Positions 45,568-56,934 of a DNA stretch of 64,000 nucleotides are shown here, piece after piece. Source of the DNA: Urophycis tenuis (lineage: Eukaryota > Chordata > Actinopteri > Gadiformes > Phycidae). Position 1 is the stretch's first letter, and each line of letters starts with the position of its first letter. The stretch spans positions 3,861,155 to 3,925,154 of the forward strand of contig JAXIVH010000032.1 in the NCBI GenBank assembly GCA_036785325.1, read 5' to 3'. The notes beneath the pieces are model-generated. The model ran no database searches, had not been told where the DNA came from, and saw only the letters and a list, made by a program, of their open reading frames with translations. The position numbers and the translations under genes were made by a program.

Positions 45568-47304
45568 TTTGAGGTGCTCAACATCTGCTCTTCATCAAGG
45601 TACACGTCTACGGGGGGGGAGGGGTTTGAGGTGCTCAACATCCTGCTCTTCATCAAGGTACACGTCTACGGGGGGGGAGGGGGTTTGAGGTGCCCAACAT
45701 CCTGCTCTTCATCAAGGTACACGTCTACGGGGGGGGAGGGGTTTGAGGTGCTCAACATCCTGCTCTTCATCAAGGTACATGTCTACGGGGGGGGTTTGAG
45801 GTGCTCAACATCCTGCTCTTCATCCAAGGTACATGTCTACGGGGGGATTTGAGGTGCTCAACATCCTGCTCTTCATCAAGGTACACGTCTACAGGGGGGG
45901 GGGGGGGGGGGTTTGAGGTGCTCAACATCCTGCTCTTCATCAAGGTACAACGTCTACGGGGGGGGGGGCTTTGATTTGGATACAGGAGATGTAGAGGGAA
46001 TGAATCCGTTCCAATGATTGGATCTCCCTTCATGGTCCGTCTGAGCAGAAGGGGCAGCCGCATGGTGTAGTGGTTGAGTCCCAGCTGAAGGGTTACAGGG
46101 TTTGATCCCCGACAAGAACAGCAAAAGCGCTCAGCTCTACCGGATGTTCAGTCAACCTTTTAAAAGGGCTGCAAAACGTTGCCGCAATAACAAGGAAGGA
46201 AGGAGCTGAACCAGCCCATCCAAACCAAACATGCAGCGTGACGCAACACCACGTTCTTAGTCGAACCCTACCTTCTGCTCAATAAACATTGTTGAAGCAT
46301 GCAGAAGAATGCTTCGAAAAGAAGTGGATAGCCGGGACACAGAAGTCCTTTGCAGACAAACTTGTTTCGGTTTGGAAGCTGAATGGCCTGTTGATTGTTG
46401 GTTCGCCACGGAATTAAGGCAAGTCCGACCAAAACAAGTCACACCCTCTACCTCCGATGTGACGCCACCGTCACCACGCAAGAACGTGTCTGTTAAAGGT
46501 TATAATCTGGTTCCTCCTGGTTCTGGGTGTGCGGCTCTGGTGTCTTTTTCTCACACTGTGTGTAATGTTCAGTCAGTACATTTACATGCAGCAAGAAATT
46601 CGAATTTCTGATCGGATCAGATAATGACATGCGTAAGACCGGATCACTTGTCCGAGTATACATGCCGTTCAGAGAATTGGATTAACAGCCGGAGCATGGG
46701 CTGACTCTGGACGCTATGTGGCGCTGCGCATGTGCAGAATGGCACTGCGCATGCGCAGAATGCAAAATCCGATTCAGATCCGATTGCTGAGTATACATGC
46801 CGTTAAAAGTCCGACTATGAACGAATTATCCAGGTGTTGCTATCCGATTTTGAGATGTCCAGAAGTAGGTCCGAAGTAGGTCGGATTAAGGTGTTTACAT
46901 GCACTTAAAAAGTCCGAGCGATGTCTTATACGATTAGAAATTCGAATTTCTTGCTGCATGTAAACGTACTGACTGGCTCTAACGGTGCTCCCCTGGCCCT
47001 GCAGGTGAACGTGTGGAAGGCCCTGTTCGGCCGGGAGGCGGACAAGCCTGGAGCAGGCCAACGACGATGACAAGACCTACTACATCATCGAGAAGGAGCC
47101 GCTGATCAACGCCTACATCTCGGTGCCCAAGGAGAACAGCACCCTGAACTGCGCCGCCTTCACCGGCGGCGTGGTGGAGGCCATGCTCACCCACAGCGGC
47201 TTCCCCGCCAAGGTCACCTGCCCCACTGGCACAAGGGCACCACGCTCATGATCAAGTTTGACGAGTCAGTCATCGCCAGGGACAAGGCACTGGACGGCAG
47301 GTAG
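45197..47304 (+). CDS. trappc5: TRAPPC5, TRAPP complex subunit (two coding exons, indels in the second)
   Basis: A Bet3-family subunit of the TRAPP Rab-GEF/tethering complex, acting in ER-to-Golgi traffic. Coding exons are 45197-45466 and 47005-47304. The protein begins MDTRFTRGKSNILERPL and has the family's palmitoyl-pocket fold sequence. The second exon starts VNVWKALFGREADK. The second of two tandem ATGs (45194, 45197) has the better context and matches the family's M-[DE]-x-R-F start. Length is 189 residues, against 188 in human. The second exon has an extra C near 47047-47048 and lacks one base in the C-run near 47221-47224. Together they shift about 57 codons and then restore the frame to stop TAG at 47304. 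Conservation on both sides suggests consensus errors rather than a pseudogene. Confidence 0.9.
45437..45970 (+). repeat. Minisatellite made of the trappc5 exon end and splice donor
   Basis: Nine copies in total of a unit containing GTGCTCAACATCCTGCTCTT, then CATCAAGGTACACGTCTACG and a G-run. The first is the true end of the coding exon with its donor; the other eight are in the intron, spaced about 50-85 bp by variable G-runs (31 G at 45536-45566). Each copy keeps AAG|GTACA/C, so eight decoy donors follow the real one. Confidence 0.95.
46035..46190 (+). repeat. tRNA-derived SINE
   Basis: A-box-like TGGTGTAGTGGTTGAG and B-box-like GGGTTTGATCCC about 30 bases apart, followed by a short body. 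It lies in the trappc5 intron. Confidence 0.6.
46570..46975. mobile_element. 406-bp MITE with long inverted ends
   Basis: Both ends begin CAGTCAGTAC and continue through TTTACATGCAGCAAGAAATT into CGAATTTCT, giving about 40 bp of inverted repeat with one mismatch. The interior has no coding capacity and repeats TATACATGCCGTT twice and GCGCATG[TC]GCAGAATG twice. No target duplication is obvious, so the superfamily is open. Confidence 0.85.
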
Positions 47305-48355
47305 AGAGAGGTAGAGGGAGGTAGAGAGAGAATGGGCAGGGAGGGAGGGAGGGAGGGAGGGAGAGAGGGAGAGAGGAGGGGAGGGAGAGAGAGAGAGGGG
47401 AGAGAGAGAGAGGGAGGATTAGATTGGATTAGATTAGGAGTTGTTGGAACAATAGAGGATGAGTCACCGTGTATATCTGTGTTATTTATCGAGGCGGGGT
47501 GTGAGCGTGTGGTGTTGTTGTACCGTGACTGAAACCAGAGCGACGGTGTGAAGCTCTTTTTATGTTTGGACTGTGAGAAAACGTGTGGACGGCTGAAGTA
47601 GCGTATGTCTGCTTAGAAATTGCTGAATTTTCTTATGTTGAACGATAGGTGGATGAATATTGTTATTAATAATATTATTATTATAATACATTGTTTGATG
47701 GATGGATTAAGGCATTTCTGATGGGATGAACCAATGAAAAATGTGATGAATTAATTACTTCATTATTTAATGGGTGAATGCATGAATGGATGAAGGGCAT
47801 ACTAAACACAGAGGCACACCAGAAGAGACCAAACAGAAGAGACACAACAAGTATTTTGTGATTAATTTCCTCGTCATCATCTTGCCCTATAAAGAACCTT
47901 GGTTTGCAAACTAGTTTACAACTTTTCTACTGCTGGTTTTATACCAGGATTGTCACAGCTCACATGACGAAAAGCCAGCATTAAGACAAACGTTTACTGA
48001 AATGGAAGTTAGCCAAAAGGTTATTGTTAAATGTATTTAGTTTGGCCCTAGTTAACTTCATACATGTCCTAGTAATACAGGGTTTTGAATCTTTGTATCA
48101 AAGTACAGGTGCGTTGAATAAATTTTCTGGTCACCTGGTAGGGATCTTATCTTATCTTGTCATTCTGGGGATCATTTGAGTTCCCTGAGATCAAAGTGAG
48201 GTCGGTCCAGATGTTAACATCAAACAGCTTGATCAGAAAATGCAGTCCCTACCAGAAATGTTTAGTTCACATGTCTGTTGTATTATATGAGTGTCTTTAG
48301 TGTTGTATGCTTTATGTTTGACTGTGTTTTATAATAAACTATACAAACAGAAAAA
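47305..48355 (+). other. trappc5: Probable trappc5 3' UTR
   Basis: About 1 kb from the stop to AATAAA at 48333-48338 with no other exon. It starts with a purine-rich GGGA repeat (47337-47420). Confidence 0.5.
48333..48338 (+). terminator. trappc5: Candidate polyadenylation signal of trappc5
   Basis: AATAAA in TTTTATAATAAACTATAC, the best candidate downstream of the stop. Confidence 0.5.
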
Positions 48356-48385
48356 CGTCATAATGTTTATTTTGTCGAGTTAAAA

Positions 48386-48389
<4 letters not shown>

Positions 48390-48478
<89 letters not shown>

Positions 48479-48530
48479 TGTGGTGTGTGTGTGCGTGCGT
48501 GCGGTGGGCGTGCGGCGTGCGTGCGTGCGC
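48390..48530. repeat. (GT)n with GGTGT interruptions
   Basis: About 140 bp of GT repeat, grading into GCGT at its end. It lies between trappc5 and mcoln1. Confidence 0.9.
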
Positions 48531-48863
48531 ATCTTAAATAATATATGAAATATTTATTAAATATGTGAAGATATTATTTATTTGATAAAAATAAAAGCAC
48601 TGAAGGAAAACGATAATAAATGCTTTCTTTCTCTGGTTCTATCATTGTCCGAGCTATGACGAGGTCACGTGACCGTCACGTGACCATGTAGGAAGCTGCG
48701 ACCTGTAAATAAAATGTATCTCTGGCACATGTTGGGCGTTGTTTATCTATAGTTTAATTCAACGAACATGATTTCCGACATTGTCCCTTTATTCTGTCTA
48801 TTTTTATGAAAAATAAATGCGGAAACATCTACCTCGTTTCCCTGTATTCGTCAGAGCATCGCA

Positions 48864-49976
48864 ATGGCATCTTCAAATTACACCTGCATCAGAGAGAGCA
48901 GCGACACAGGTCTGTTTATAACCCTTTTCTGCTATCAGCAGTGCTGGTTGCGATTAATTTAATTTTGACTTATCACTGAAGAGTCGTTTCTATTCTTATA
49001 CAATCGAGACTTATTGATGGTATGGTTTATTGTATAGGCTAACATCAGAATGTAAACACAGGTACTGAAAGTATTGACTGGAGAATAACGACAATAAACA
49101 CAGATCTGAGATAATACCATGCCATACCATGTCTACAAAATTAATAAAGGCTTTGTAATATGACTTTGCCTAATTTTTTTTTGTTCGAATCAGAATCAAT
49201 CAGTGCTGGCGTTCTGTGGTGTTTACTGATGCCCATCGTTTGCTCCGGACAGAGAAAGACCGATTGTTCGCATCCTTGCGAGCTACGGTTCCGCGGGGAT
49301 GCGAACCAGGGTATCGGAGACCCGGGTTCGCAAGAGGAAGAGGAGTCGCTGAGGAGGAAACTGAAGTATTTCTTTATGAGCCCCTGTGACAAATACTACG
49401 CCAAGGGACGGAAGCCTTTTAAACTCGGCCTGCAGCTGCTCAAAATCAATCATAGTCACAGTACAGGTAATGTGAAGGTCTATTTGAACGCTGCGTTCAC
49501 ATCCGCGATGCAGTTCGTTTTAAGTTTTTATAGTTGACAGTCATTAAGATACAGCGGCTTCTTCTTATCTCACCCAGTGATGGCAGTATAGGACGGTTAG
49601 CTCACATCCGAGCGCTCTCTTAACCAGGTGTTTCACTGAGACACCTGGTCGCAGTGACGCCAAATCAACCCCAGATATTATTATACACCGGTGTATAAGA
49701 CACGCCTCTTTTTCTGGGACATTAGTGCGTCTTCTATTTTACATAAATATTTCAATTGGCAAAATTTGCAATAGCACCCATATGTGACTTAGTGACTCCG
49801 AATTAATAACAATTAATACTAGTAGTATCACTACAACTGGACAAATCTGGACAAAAAGACACACACCTCTTGTTATTGGCTATTAGATCTATTTTATATG
49901 CATGTTTGAATGGGAAATGTATCTTGTATCTGTATGCCATGTTTACCAGTGACTCCTAATCAATAACCTCTATCAC

Positions 49977-50014
<38 letters not shown>

Positions 50015-50250
50015 AGCTGGTTCTGTTTGGGCTGAGCAACCAGATGGTGGTGACCTTAAAGAGGAGAACACGGCTTCCTCAGACACCTATTCCTGAAGGA
50101 CTACCAGGAGGGCGTCCAGCAGGCCATCCACACACAGCAGGACATCTACGCCATCATCTACCACCACGCTGGACCAGGTACACTCACCCTCACATCTGAA
50201 TATCTTTAGTTCTTTATTAGTTGATCTTTATTCGTTAATCTTAGTGGTGT

Positions 50251-50291
<41 letters not shown>

Positions 50292-50301
50292 TGGTGTCTA
50301 T

Positions 50302-50340
<39 letters not shown>

Positions 50341-50518
50341 CTGTGTGTGCCTGTGTGTCCAGTATCTGAACCTCCCGCGAACCTCCCTGGGCCGCTACGC
50401 CTACGTGCGGGGGTGGGGTTCAATGGGAAGCGCCCTCTCCTCTGCCAGCACCTGTTCCTGAAGGGCAGCATCGAACCCGCCAACGACACATTTGACATCG
50501 ACCCCCCGGTGGTCACCA
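48864..50518 (+). CDS. mcoln1: Mucolipin-1 (TRPML1), 5' exons only, with indels
   Basis: TRPML1 is a lysosomal/late-endosomal cation channel gated by PI(3,5)P2. Exons: 48864-48909, 49194-49466, 50017-50177 and 50363-50518. Recognised by LRRKLKYFFMSPCDKYYAKG and RKPFKLGLQLLKI at the N-terminus, LVLFGLSNQMVVT (first membrane helix) and the luminal domain SLGRYAYVRG and PANDTFDIDPPVV. Several single-base shifts are needed: an extra A near 49448; missing bases near 50080 and 50094; an extra C near 50164; one missing G near 50408-50412. Only about 180 of some 580 residues are present. All later helices and the pore are absent, and a gap begins 420 bp after exon 4. SLGRYAYV favours MCOLN1 over MCOLN2/3. 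Confidence 0.85.
49978..50014. repeat. Poly-C tract (37 C) serving as acceptor tract
   Basis: Thirty-seven C followed directly by AG and mcoln1 exon 3, so the homopolymer is the whole polypyrimidine tract. Confidence 0.9.
50248..50360. repeat. (GT)n array before mcoln1 exon 4
   Basis: Two long GT runs separated by CTGGTGTCTATG, ending at the exon 4 acceptor (TGTCCAG). Confidence 0.9.
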
Positions 50519-50940
50519 GTGAGATACCCTAACACATTCACCGCCTCCTCCTCCTCCTCCTTCTCCTCCTCTTTCTCCTCTTCTTCCACTTCTTTGTATC
50601 CCTCCGCCTCTTTCTCCGCCTTCTCCTCCCTCCCTCTCCATCCTCCTCTCACTGCTGCGCGGTTCCACGCGGTCAGCAGGTCTAGTCATGCAGAGCACTG
50701 CTAGCCAATGCTTGCGATGATGTTGCTGAACTGTCGTGTGTTGGTGTGCTCTAATGAGCTCACGCTTGGAGAGTACATCATGTACATGAGGAACAGAAGC
50801 TGTCCCCCCCCCCCCCCCCCCCCCCCACTCAGTTCAGTGAAAACAAACGCACCGGGCCTGTACTGGCTGCAACGTGACAGAAGGCCCTTGGCTTGGGATG
50901 GTTTCACTGCTTTCTGGGAGAACAGGAAATGAGAGTGTCT
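50519..50940 (+). other. Start of mcoln1 intron 4
   Basis: Begins GTGAGATACC, has a pyrimidine-rich (TCC)n stretch at 50540-50645 and 23 C at 50804-50826. No exon before the gap. Confidence 0.6.
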
Positions 50941-51140
50941 NNNNNNNNNNNNNNNNNNNNNNNNNNNNNNNNNNNNNNNNNNNNNNNNNNNNNNNNNNNN
51001 NNNNNNNNNNNNNNNNNNNNNNNNNNNNNNNNNNNNNNNNNNNNNNNNNNNNNNNNNNNNNNNNNNNNNNNNNNNNNNNNNNNNNNNNNNNNNNNNNNNN
51101 NNNNNNNNNNNNNNNNNNNNNNNNNNNNNNNNNNNNNNNN
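50941..51140. other. Assembly gap (200 N)
   Basis: Exactly 200 N, probably a placeholder of unknown true length. Confidence 0.98.
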
Positions 51141-51469
51141 TGCATTTTTAACTCTTTCTGGAAGTGCTGCTGCGGTGGGGCCCATTACCAGCTTCAGCGG
51201 CTGAATAATTCACCGGGTTCTTCTGAGACACCTGGGCCAGTCTGTTGAGGTGGTCTGAAATGCTGTGCACTGGAGGTCACTCTATACTCTCGTCTTTTAC
51301 GCTTTAACTGATGTAAATTCTGCATTTCTACATTTACGTTTGAATCCCATTGTTTTAATGTTCATTTTGATATGACAGATGAGTAGGTTTTTATCCATCC
51401 CTCAATGTGTTTTCCTTGGTAACTGTTGCTTATCGATATTTATGTAAATACATTCCATTACGTGTGTAA

Positions 51470-51512
<43 letters not shown>

Positions 51513-54210
51513 TTTAGATATTATAAAATATGCATATCTGGGATATGCATATTTCATGTCTGCATGTCTCTGTTCTTCTCCTCTTTGGGGATGGAGGGAT
51601 GAAAGGAAGGAGAGGGGCTGTGCGGTCCTACAGTAAGTCTTCATGAATATGGATGAACTCACTCTCATCCCCCTGACCCTGTAATGATAACGCTAATGCT
51701 AAATGCAGTAATGCACTCCTAGGCAGAAACTTTTGTTTTTCAGTGCACCCCGAGTTTGCACATAATTTCTCTGTAAAACTGATGAAAATATAACCTGCAT
51801 AATTCCATTAAGGGAATAGTACAAGACTAAAACACTTTGGCATTGGTAAGATACGGATGTCGGGGGATGAACTGGCTTGGTACTGACTTAATGACTGCTA
51901 ACCCGACTGATTTGGGTCGCTCCAGACAGCAGGGTGCCCAGACATGGGGTGTCCAGACATTGGGGGGCCCAGACATGAGCACCCCTTTCACTGGTAACCC
52001 TTTTTTTTTAACTCTAAGGACAGACTTACCAGCCTCGGCGACACCTGCATACCGAAATGTTCACCAAAATATTGGCCCAAACTGTGGAAGGTTCCTTCAT
52101 TCCGAGGGGTAAAGCGTCACAATCCACCGAAAAACTGCCACCTAGTGTTCCTGAATGCAGCACTGGCTGAAGCAAGGCTGCTCCCAGGGAAGTTTTTATT
52201 ATACTCGTATCATAGCGTACGGCTAGCTAGCTTTCACAATGAATGATACACAATACATTGGATTCATTTGGAAATTGTATGAATGTACAATTTCCTGTGT
52301 TGCCTCTTGGTGTTGAGCGGGCGTAATGAGAACCGCTCTGGTGTCAGAGGAAAATGGCACACTGAAGCAGATGGCGGGCAGAGACTGACACAACAGCCGG
52401 TGACAAAAAAAATTAAGTACAAAGTACAATATTACACATTTTGCAAAAACATTAACCTGGAGTGAATCGAACCTCTTACGTCATCCGTTTTGTAACAATG
52501 TCAAAGTGTTTTTTTTCGCCTCGATTATTCCGTTAATAATTGTTCATTTTTAATATATATATATGTATTGATACATTTTATTTAGGTGCCTCATTTGGTA
52601 TTTGGAATTGCTTTTTTTTTTAATTTCAGTTGTGTGAAGCAGCTGCACTTTCTAAGTTCTGTGGTCGTCCTCTTGTCCTTTAAGCATTAAAAAAAGATTC
52701 CCTATAGAATAGAGGGAACTCTTGACATAATATATTCTGCTAATGTACTACATGTCGGAATATAAACTGCTTTTTCTGCTGAACCATTTTTACAAAACAA
52801 GGGAAATTTAAAGCTGCTGTAGATAAGAATTAAGAGCTATACATTAAGAGCTATACATTGAGTCATTCTTTAGCTATCACTGAGTGAAATGCTTGTGAGA
52901 ATAACTGTTGTGGTTGCACCTGCCTCTGTGTCAGACCATTTAGATGTTAGACTGCTTCCTGCTCATTTTTTACCAATCAGGGCATCTATTCCCTGATTGG
53001 TTCAGGGAATCCATCTTGCATGTCAATCACTTGTGCGGTAATTCAACACTTCTCAAAAGTGTTTTTTGGTTGTTTTTGTTTTGCTTTTGCTGTTTTTTGC
53101 TCTCTTTTTACAGCTCTCAACTCTTAACTACAGCAGCTGTGTACGGGTTAACGGTTCAGTTCAGTGTTCATTTTGTGTATACCGTTTTACTTGAAGTAAT
53201 AATAAAATGTTCTGTTATTATTTATGAATGTACAACCAGGTAAGTAAGGGTATCGGAAGGTAGCTGCAGCTTTTACTGACACTCTTTCCACCAAGGAACT
53301 GAGCACATACAATGCATTGCATTAGTGTTAGATGCTAATCGTGCTTTATATGTCCGAATGTAATTGATTTATTTTATGGTGGATTTTTTTTTCATTATTT
53401 ATATTCTATACTGTAATTATTTTATGTCACTGGCACATCATGTTGGGTACTGTGTAGGCCTATTTATAAAAAGTGAAATAACTACTACTTGTTTTCACAC
53501 ATATAACAATGAACTGTTGTAATAAATTTTAAAATGTGTTAAAACTGAGTCTGGGTGAGAGGAGTGTGTTTATTCTTGAATACATCTGGTTGGTCTACAT
53601 GATCTGCTGAGACAAACACATCTCTCACTCAAGCAGTCACAATAGTTTGTTTTATCATGCTGAGAATGTTTGTTGCTTTGAAGTTGGTATATTATATGTT
53701 TGTTGATTATCCAGCCAGAAATAATGACCTGTTTGCTTATTTTCTTGTCTTTTTTACAGTGGTTTCTAATTTGGGAAGTGGGGGACGTCCCCTGAAGGTG
53801 CTGCAGTGTTCCCATTACACCGCTAGAGGGGCACAGGAGGGTCGGTTCAGACTTTCTGCAAGCAGACTGCCTTATCAGGAACTCAATAATCAATACAGTT
53901 TAGAGGCATCTATAAAAGAGTATAAGCTCAAAACATTAGATTTCAGGGGAGAAGGGCGTGGCGGCGGGTTGAGGAGCAGTAGAGTTGCATAAATAAAAGA
54001 CAGACAAAGGAAATTAGAACGGAAGGGACAATGCTGAGCAAGTGAAGTGTCGAAGCTTCTCCGAGCGCTATTATCTGCACGGACCATGTGTCCTAAACCG
54101 CGTAGATAAGTGGAGGTAGAAAAGAACATGCTCCGATCACACAGGAAAACGCAAACAGTAATTGTTAAAGATGGTAAACACGAATGGATTAGCAAGAGGG
54201 GGTGGGGTGT

Positions 54211-54276
<66 letters not shown>

Positions 54277-54330
54277 GTGTGTGTGTGTGTGTGTGTGTGT
54301 GTGGGGGTGGGGGGGGGGGGGGGGAGATGA
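54211..54330. repeat. (GT)n then poly-G
   Basis: About 45 GT units with GGTG/TTGT interruptions, followed by a G-run and GAGAT repeats. Confidence 0.9.
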
Positions 54331-54978
54331 GATGAGATGAAAGAGATAGTGCTCTTAGTGAAGCGGAGGTGAATGCCGTCCAATAACAGCATCCATTATT
54401 TAGCTGATTACCAGTCTGACAGACAGGGAGTGACCGGCCCTGGCCTGCATCCTCAGGGCACAACCCTGTGTACTCAATCACACACTGACTAAATGAGCCC
54501 TCATAGTTCAGAGGTTTTATATTTTTGGGAATAGCTCAAGTATGTTTGGGTAATCTATGTATTTTATTATTTATGCATATTTTAGTACATATGCTTGACC
54601 AGCACATTGTATTGCCTGTATTGAGGGGAACTGCCCCCTTTAGGCAACAGACTTTGTATTTTAGTAAATAGCTGATGTATGTTTGGGAACAGCTTGTGTG
54701 ATCTTTACGGAATAGCCTTTTTTTAACATCTATTGTAGGGAAGTCTTTGTGTGTTATGCCTATTTAAGGTAATAGCCAGTATGTGGTGTACATATGTCAC
54801 TAATGGGATTAATGTATTAACAAAGACATGCATGGTGTGCTTTAATGAGAAGAGGCTAAAGTTATCTGATTGAAACATTGAGTCGTTAAATATAGTATCT
54901 TCTATGGAACCTCCAGAATCGGCTTGTTTCTCCAAAACCAAAAGTGGGCGTGGCAGTAGTGTGTGTGTGTGTGTGTGT

Positions 54979-55017
<39 letters not shown>

Positions 55018-55409
55018 TGTGTGTGTGTGTGTGTGCAGCATTTTGATGCTGTGTTAACCTGCACAAACTCCCTACTACTTGACCACACGCCCATCTGTGA
55101 TGTCACAACAAAACAGAGTCAAGCGTGGAAACATTAAACCCATGTTGAGTATTTTTGCAAAAGATGGCGAGTGGATAGCTGAATGGATGTGTCTCTGCCT
55201 CTTCTCTCTCTATCTCTGTCTATCTTTTCACCCTTCTCCCTTCTCTCTTTGTCTAGTATAAAGATAGATGTCAAGGTACATGTCATTGGGGAATAAGGGT
55301 TTCTTTGAAACAGACAAAATGAGAGTAGAGGGAGAAAGCAAGAGACAGTAAGAGAGAGAGAGTGAGACAGTGCTGGTCTGCTGGCAGGACCAGCCACCAT
55401 CATACACAA

Positions 55410-55639
<230 letters not shown>

Positions 55640-55849
55640 GGGTAAAGCCTCATTCTGTGGCCCAGTTCCAAGAAATAGTTTGATTCACTCCCTCACCATG
55701 ACCTCATGTTTCACATTGCACTTGTGCTGATAACAGATTTAGTAACAGATATGTGAATTCTTTCAAAATCTAGCTTACTCAGGCTTGGCTTCTCTAAGTT
55801 GCCTACTCTACCTCTAACATATACATATATCATATAAACAAGAGGGTTG

Positions 55850-56215
55850 CTAGGGTCTAGCTGGGTGCTGGGTCTATTGGTGCTGGTCTGGACTGGGTAC
55901 AGGTTCTAGACTTAGTTCTGAGTCTACACTGGGTGCTGGGTTTAGTCTGGGTGCTGGGGCTAGACTAGGTCCTATATGTCTAGACTGGGTGCTGGTCTAG
56001 GCTGGGCATTGGGTGTAGACTTGGTGTCAGACGTGCTGGTCTAGATTAGGTGCTGGGTTTATTGGTGCTGGGTTTAGACTGGCTGCTGGTCTAGACTAGG
56101 TGCTGGTCTAGTCTGGGTACTGGTCTAGACTAGGTGCTGGTCTAGTCTGGGTACTGGTCTAGACTGGGTGCAAGGTCCTACATGTGTTGTGTCTGGACTG
56201 GATGCTATATTGACC
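55850..56215 (+). repeat. CTGGGTGCTGGTCTAGACT minisatellite
   Basis: About 360 bp of a degenerate unit near 20 bp (CTGGGTGCTGGTCTAGACT and GGTACTGGTCTAGACTAGGT forms), with no open frame of interest. Confidence 0.85.
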
Positions 56216-56790
56216 AGGAGCTGGGTGCTCGACGGTGAGCTGGGTTCTGGTCTGTGAGCAAGTCTGTGTTGGCTCCTGCTGCCTCCAGCTGGTCCCGAAA
56301 GAGGGGTGGGTGGGTGGAGGGAATCAATCAATAGGAGATGGGAACTGTTTGGTGGGTGCACCGCCACACCCCTTCCTGTTGCACAAAAACACTTCCTGTC
56401 TTTGTGGAGGTGGTGCGTGTGTTGGACCATGCCAGGACCTCCGACAGCCCCACACCTCCTTCCCTCTCCTCTCCCTCCCCTTCTCTCTGTCTCTCTCTCT
56501 CTCTGTATTTACATTTCCTTCCCCCTTTCTTTGCCTCCCTGTCTTCCTCTCCCCCTCCTCTGGGTCTCTTCATCTCTTTCTTTCACTCGTCACTCACAGT
56601 GCCTCCTTCAATGTTTTTTTTTTTTTAAATCACATATTAATATAGACAAAGAGCAAACAGGTGCCGGGTCCAGTTTCCACTCAGAACAGACCCGTATTTT
56701 CCCTCACAGCATCTTGTAAAGACCAATCCATCCATAATTCAGTCCAACCACCCATTCATATAGAAAACATATAATATAGAATATATTGAA

Positions 56791-56871
56791 TAGAGAGAGA
56801 GAGAGAGAGAAGAGAGAGAGAGGAGAGAGAGAGAGAGGAGAGAGAGAGGAGAGAGAGAGAGAGAGAGAGAG

Positions 56872-56920
<49 letters not shown>
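56791..56920. repeat. Second (GA)n array
   Basis: GA repeats with GGA breaks, ending in GATGATGGGTAAAG like the array at 55411-55634. Confidence 0.9.
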
Positions 56921-56921
<1 letters not shown>

Positions 56922-56934
56922 TGATGGGTAAAGA

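Noticed and set aside
47005..47304. trappc5 as a pseudogene
   Set aside because: The two indels compensate, the flanking frames are highly conserved, splice sites are intact and shifts occur in homopolymer context near a gap.
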